Shown piece by piece: positions 60,672 to 64,000 of a stretch of 64,000 nucleotides of DNA (its first letter is position 1; each line of letters opens with the position of its first letter). The notes beneath the pieces are model-generated. The model saw only the letters and a list, made by a program, of their open reading frames with translations. It had not been told where the DNA came from and made no database searches. Both the position numbers and the translations under genes were made by a program. Source of the stretch: Sphingomonas sp. dw_22 (GTDB lineage Bacteria > Pseudomonadota > Alphaproteobacteria > Sphingomonadales > Sphingomonadaceae); NCBI RefSeq assembly GCF_018449795.1, contig NZ_JAAVVE010000016.1, positions 22,828 to 86,827 of the forward strand, in the 5' to 3' direction.

Positions 60672-62189
60672 TCAGCCTGGGATCTGCACCGGCACGAACT
60701 GGCCGATGTTGCGGCGCTGGACATAGAGCAGCACCGAGCTGCGGCCGGCGCTCTTCGATGCCGTTACGATCTTGGCGATGTCCGCCGCGTTGGCGACCGG
60801 CGTGCGATTGACCGAGACGATCAGGTCGCCGCGCTTGAGGCCCTTGCCGGCCGCGTCGCTGTTGGGATCCACCCCCAGCACGACCACGCCGTTCACCTTG
60901 GAAGCATCGACGCCGATGCTGCTTGCGATCTGCGGGGTGAGCGGCGTCACCGCGACGCCGAGCGAGGCGGTCGCCATCGCATCGGGGCTGCCGCTGCCGC
61001 TGCCGCCCGGACCGGTGCCGTCATCCTCGGGATCGAACTGGGCGAGCTGCTCCTCGGGCGGGCGCTTGCCGACGGTGACGGTGAGCGTCTGGCGCTTGCC
61101 GTCGCGGATCACTTCCACGGGAACGCGGGTGCCGGGGGTCACATTGGCGATCAGGTAGCTGAGCGTCTGATCGGGGGTGACGTCCTTGCCGCCGACCTTC
61201 ACGATCACGTCGCCCTGCTTGATGCCGGCCTTCTCCGCCGCCTGGCCCGGCTCGATGCGCGAGACCAGCGTGCCGCGATCCTTGGGCAGTCCGAGCGCGT
61301 CGGCGATATCGTCGGTCAAGTCCTGCATGCCGACGCCGAGATAGCCGCGGTCGATGCTCTTGCCCTTCATCAGCGTGGCGATGACGGGCTGAGCCTCCTC
61401 GGCCGGAATCGCGAAGCCGATGCCGACATTGCCGCCGGTGGGCGACAGGATCTGCGAGTTGATGCCGATGACGTTGCCCTGGAGATCGAACATCGGGCCG
61501 CCCGAATTGCCCCGGTTGATCGAGGCGTCGGTCTGGATGAAGCGGTCATAGGCGCCGCCCTGGCCGGTGACGCGGTGGACCGCCGAGATGATGCCGGCCG
61601 TGACCGAGCCGCCCAGGCCGAAGGGGTTGCCGATCGCGACGACCCAGTCGCCGACGCGCGCGCCGCTCGAATCGCCGAACTTCACGAAGGGCAGATTGGC
61701 CCCCTCGATCTTGAGCACGGCGAGATCCGACTGGGCATCGTTGCCGATCAGCTTGGCCTTGAACTCGCGGCGATCGGGCAGGGTGACGGTGATCGATTCG
61801 ACCACGGCGCCGCGCTGGCCGGCGGAGATCACATGGTTGTTGGTGACGACATAGCCGTCGGCCGAGATGATGAAGCCCGAGCCGAGCGATTCGGCCTGGC
61901 GGGTGACGGGCTGGCCGCCCTGCTGGGCGCCGAACATCTCGAACGGCGTGCCGGCGAAGGGATTGGAGTTCACCTGCACGCGCTGCGTCGTGGAGATGTT
62001 GACGACCGCGGGCTGGAGCTTGGCCACCATGTCGGCGAAGCTCATCGGCGCGCCGGCCTTGGGCGCGGCAGCCTGGATCGCGCCGGGCTCGTTCTGCGCG
62101 GTCTGCGCACCGGCCGGCTGGTTGAGGGTCATGGCGGTGGCGGCGCCACCCAGGATAACGGCAGTAGTGAGGGCGTAGGCGTAACGCAC
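60672..62189 (-). CDS. degP: Do/DegP-type periplasmic serine endoprotease
   Basis: Protein of 505 residues from a GTG at 62189 (GAGAGG upstream); a TTG at 62207 is the earlier alternative. A signal peptide ends near PAGA-Q. The protease domain has H119 (TNNHVIS), D155 (AQSDLAVLK) and S229 (INRGNSGGPM) as triad. Two PDZ domains follow, the first with DRGYLGVGMQDLTDDIADALGL, the second with ASLGVAVTPLTPQIASSIG. A gap-like linker rich in Gly/Ser/Pro separates them. The enzyme degrades or refolds damaged periplasmic proteins. It lies 94 bp after hflC in the hflK-hflC-degP order common in alphaproteobacteria, on the same strand. Confidence 0.96.
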   Translation of the reverse strand: MRYAYALTTAVILGGAATAMTLNQPAGAQTAQNEPGAIQAAAPKAGAPMSFADMVAKLQPAVVNISTTQRVQVNSNPFAGTPFEMFGAQQGGQPVTRQAESLGSGFIISADGYVVTNNHVISAGQRGAVVESITVTLPDRREFKAKLIGNDAQSDLAVLKIEGANLPFVKFGDSSGARVGDWVVAIGNPFGLGGSVTAGIISAVHRVTGQGGAYDRFIQTDASINRGNSGGPMFDLQGNVIGINSQILSPTGGNVGIGFAIPAEEAQPVIATLMKGKSIDRGYLGVGMQDLTDDIADALGLPKDRGTLVSRIEPGQAAEKAGIKQGDVIVKVGGKDVTPDQTLSYLIANVTPGTRVPVEVIRDGKRQTLTVTVGKRPPEEQLAQFDPEDDGTGPGGSGSGSPDAMATASLGVAVTPLTPQIASSIGVDASKVNGVVVLGVDPNSDAAGKGLKRGDLIVSVNRTPVANAADIAKIVTASKSAGRSSVLLYVQRRNIGQFVPVQIPG

Positions 62190-62283
62190 TGGAGTATTTC
62201 CTCTCAAAGGAACGTGTCGCGTTCAGCCCGCGATCTTGCGCAGGCTGGCTGAACGGCGATTGAATATGAACGAACTTGCAGCA

Positions 62284-63141
62284 TCATCGTTGCCCCATGA
62301 ATTCCCGCAGATAGCTGTTCTGCGGCGACAGGATCACCGAAGTCTCGCCCTTGCCGTCGACCTGGGCGAGGAAGGTCGTCCGGTACGACTGCATCGCGCG
62401 GTAGAAATCGTAGAATTGCGGATCCTTGTTGAACGCCTGGGCATAGGTCTGCGCGGCCTGGGCGCTGGCGGTCGCGCGGATGATCTGCGCTTCCTTCAGG
62501 CCCTGCGCCTTGATCGTCGCCGCTTCCTGGAGGCGGGCGGAGCTCATCCGGTCCAGCGCGCCCTGGAGCGGCGTGCCCGAGGGCAGCTCGGTCTGCTTGA
62601 TGCGGACATCGACGATCTGGACGCCGTAGCGCGTCGCCAGCGTCTGGAGCGAGGACTGGATGCTGTCCATCACCTGGCCGCGCTCGGGGCTGAGCAGGAT
62701 CTTCGATTCGCGTTTGCCGAGCTCGTTGCGGAGCGACGAGCGCAGCAGCGGCCGCAGCCGCTCGATCACGCTGTCCTCGCTGCCCGCGGTGACGACCATG
62801 CGCAGCGGATCGGTCACGCGGAAGCGCGCATAGGCATCGATCTCGAGGCGGAGCTGGTCGGTCGAGAGCACGGGCTCGTTGGGCAGGTCGACGTCGAGCA
62901 CGCGCTTGTCGACCCAGACCACCCGATCGAGGAACGGGATGCGGATGAACGGGCCGGCGCCGGTGCGGCCGAATTCCTCGCCGGGGCGATAGGCGTTGAT
63001 CGTGCGATAGGGCTTCTCCAGCCGGAGCACGACGGCCTGCCGGGTCTCGGGCACGATCGCGATCGTGCTGAGCAGCAGCACGAGGATCAGGATCGCCGCC
63101 ACCGCAAGGGCGATCGGGTTGCGGAACCAGTCGCGGGTCAT
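62284..63141 (-). CDS. hflC: protease modulator HflC
   Basis: Protein of 285 residues. A single N-terminal membrane helix (LAVAAILILVLLLSTIAIV) is followed by a SPFH domain: VPETRQAVVLRLEKPYRTINAY, then GAGPFIRIPFLDRVVWVDKRVLDVDLPNEPVLSTDQLRL. The coiled region is ALDRMSSARLQEAATIKAQGLKEAQIIRATASAQAA. HflC pairs with HflK in a periplasmic complex that modulates FtsH. Its ATG overlaps the hflK stop by 4 bp (ATGA), so the two are made in step. Standard length and layout. Confidence 0.96.
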   Translation of the reverse strand: MTRDWFRNPIALAVAAILILVLLLSTIAIVPETRQAVVLRLEKPYRTINAYRPGEEFGRTGAGPFIRIPFLDRVVWVDKRVLDVDLPNEPVLSTDQLRLEIDAYARFRVTDPLRMVVTAGSEDSVIERLRPLLRSSLRNELGKRESKILLSPERGQVMDSIQSSLQTLATRYGVQIVDVRIKQTELPSGTPLQGALDRMSSARLQEAATIKAQGLKEAQIIRATASAQAAQTYAQAFNKDPQFYDFYRAMQSYRTTFLAQVDGKGETSVILSPQNSYLREFMGQR

Positions 63142-64000
63142 TTGGCGGCTCCCTGCTGGGCCTGATCGGCCTTGCCGTCAGGCCTCAGGCTCGGAAGGGC
63201 GAGATAGGGCGTGACGCCCGGCGCCTCCACGATCGTCTTGTTCGTGCGCGACAGGATCTGCTCCATCGTCTCGTAATACATGCGGCGGCGCGTGACCTCG
63301 GGGGCGAGCTTGTACTGCTCGTAGATCTTGTCGAACTCGGCCGCCTCGCCCTGGGCCTGGGCCAGGATCTGCTGGGCATAGGCATTGGCGTTGTTCTTGT
63401 TCGCCTGCGCCTCCTGCTGCGCGGCGGAGACCGCCTTGAACGCCTCGTCCACCGCCTGGGGGGCGGCGGCCTTCTGGATCGCGACGCTCTGGATGCGGAC
63501 GCCCGAATTATATTCGTCGAGGATCTTCTGCATCCCGACCTGGACCTCGGCCTCCATGCGCGAGCGGCCCTCGCCGATCGCCTCGTTGAGGCTGGTGGTC
63601 GCGATCACCGCGCGCATCGCGCTTTCGGCGGTGGCGCGCACGGTCTCGTCGGGATCCTTGATCTGGAAGACGTAATCGGCCGCATTGTCGATATACCAGC
63701 TCACCGAATAGGCGAGGTCGACGATGTTCTGATCGCCGGTGAGCATCAGATTCTCGCCGGACTTCGGAAACGCCTCGGTATGGACCGAGGTGACCTCGAC
63801 GACTTCCACCATCTGGAGCGGCGCCGGCAGCGTGAAGCCGAAGCCCGATTGCAGCGTGCCCGAATAGCGGCCGAGCGTGGTCACCACGCCGCGTTCCTTG
63901 GGGCCGATCGGGTGGATCGACGTGAAGGCGATCCAGAGCAGCAGCAGCGCGCCGGCGATGAGGAGATAGAGCCTGGGGCCGGCGGGCACGCCGGGAAAGC
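63138..64000 (-). CDS. hflK: protease modulator HflK, 5' end outside window
   Basis: The frame is open from 63138 to the window end, giving 287 codons. A GTG at 63989 could start a 283-residue protein, but HflK normally has a cytoplasmic Gly-rich N-terminus before the helix and the upstream bases (FPGV before PAGP) continue in frame, so the gene is cut by the window. The helix LYLLIAGALLLLWIAF is followed by an SPFH domain (GPKERGVVTTLGRYSGTLQSGFGFTLPAP, TGDQNIVDLAYSVSWYI), then the long helix AQQEAQANKNNANAYAQQILAQAQGEAAEFDKIYEQYK and the GVTPYLALPS tail. It pairs with HflC to regulate FtsH. Confidence 0.94.
   Translation of the reverse strand, partial: FPGVPAGPRLYLLIAGALLLLWIAFTSIHPIGPKERGVVTTLGRYSGTLQSGFGFTLPAPLQMVEVVEVTSVHTEAFPKSGENLMLTGDQNIVDLAYSVSWYIDNAADYVFQIKDPDETVRATAESAMRAVIATTSLNEAIGEGRSRMEAEVQVGMQKILDEYNSGVRIQSVAIQKAAAPQAVDEAFKAVSAAQQEAQANKNNANAYAQQILAQAQGEAAEFDKIYEQYKLAPEVTRRRMYYETMEQILSRTNKTIVEAPGVTPYLALPSLRPDGKADQAQQGAAK

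Overview
The window looks like chromosomal DNA of a sphingomonad (Sphingomonadales, Alphaproteobacteria). Base composition is uniformly GC-rich. It carries a PEPxxWA-type C-terminal sorting signal, a CC_3452-type secreted protein, an HWE-family histidine kinase, a single bifunctional Rel protein, an hflK-hflC-degP cluster and many GC-rich palindromic intergenic repeats. This placement is inferred from gene content, not from a database match. No rRNA, tRNA or CRISPR array was recognised. Genes are tightly packed, with frequent 4-bp stop/start overlaps.

Layout. 1-2.65 kb: the end of a maleylacetoacetate isomerase and a TonB-dependent receptor. 2.8-8.2 kb: cell-surface genes (two GT4 glycosyltransferases, a polytopic membrane protein, a DUF2141 secreted protein, a GT-C type membrane protein). 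8.5-16.1 kb: PhoD, PepN and two tandem secreted M28 peptidases. 16.1-16.6 kb: a small DUF559 nuclease gene bracketed by perfect 39-bp inverted repeats. 16.6-24.2 kb: NAD-dependent epimerase-like protein, EamA transporter, threonine aldolase, sorted exoprotein, PBP1A, HNH nuclease and GluQ. 24.2-28.5 kb: small membrane proteins, cobalamin adenosyltransferase, EgtB/EgtD (ergothioneine) and 3-hydroxybutyryl-CoA dehydrogenase. 28.6-33.8 kb: nucleoside transporter, queuosine-precursor transporter, ArgB, YggT, YggU, FolD, MarC.

33.8-46.3 kb holds a glycan/membrane cluster interrupted by rel: two paralogous GT-C-like membrane proteins with DxD and DHH motifs, a GtrA-like protein, a methyltransferase, a polyprenyl-phosphate type GT2, a FAD oxidoreductase and another polytopic protein. 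46.3-50 kb: GNAT-like protein, cystathionine beta-lyase and mercaptopyruvate sulfurtransferase (sulfur pair), QueF. 50-53.8 kb: an atypical GT4-fold/barrel fusion followed by a GH130 phosphorylase-type enzyme, behind an operator-like palindrome. 53.9-64 kb: OPT transporter, a less GC-rich stretch with a hypothetical gene, an HWE kinase with a LOV-like PAS domain lacking the photoactive cysteine, its response regulator, a nitrobindin-like protein, a HerA-like ATPase, DegP, HflC and HflK (cut by the window end).

The most distinctive feature is a set of GC-rich palindromic repeats at 441-606, 2655-2788, 10118-10145, 16132-16584, 18237-18377, 23666-23801, 38020-38053 and 53763-53865. One is inserted in frame inside gluQ, two supply the Shine-Dalgarno of the next gene, one contains the only ATG start available to the TonB receptor, and one pair brackets the DUF559 nuclease gene as if it were a mobile cassette.
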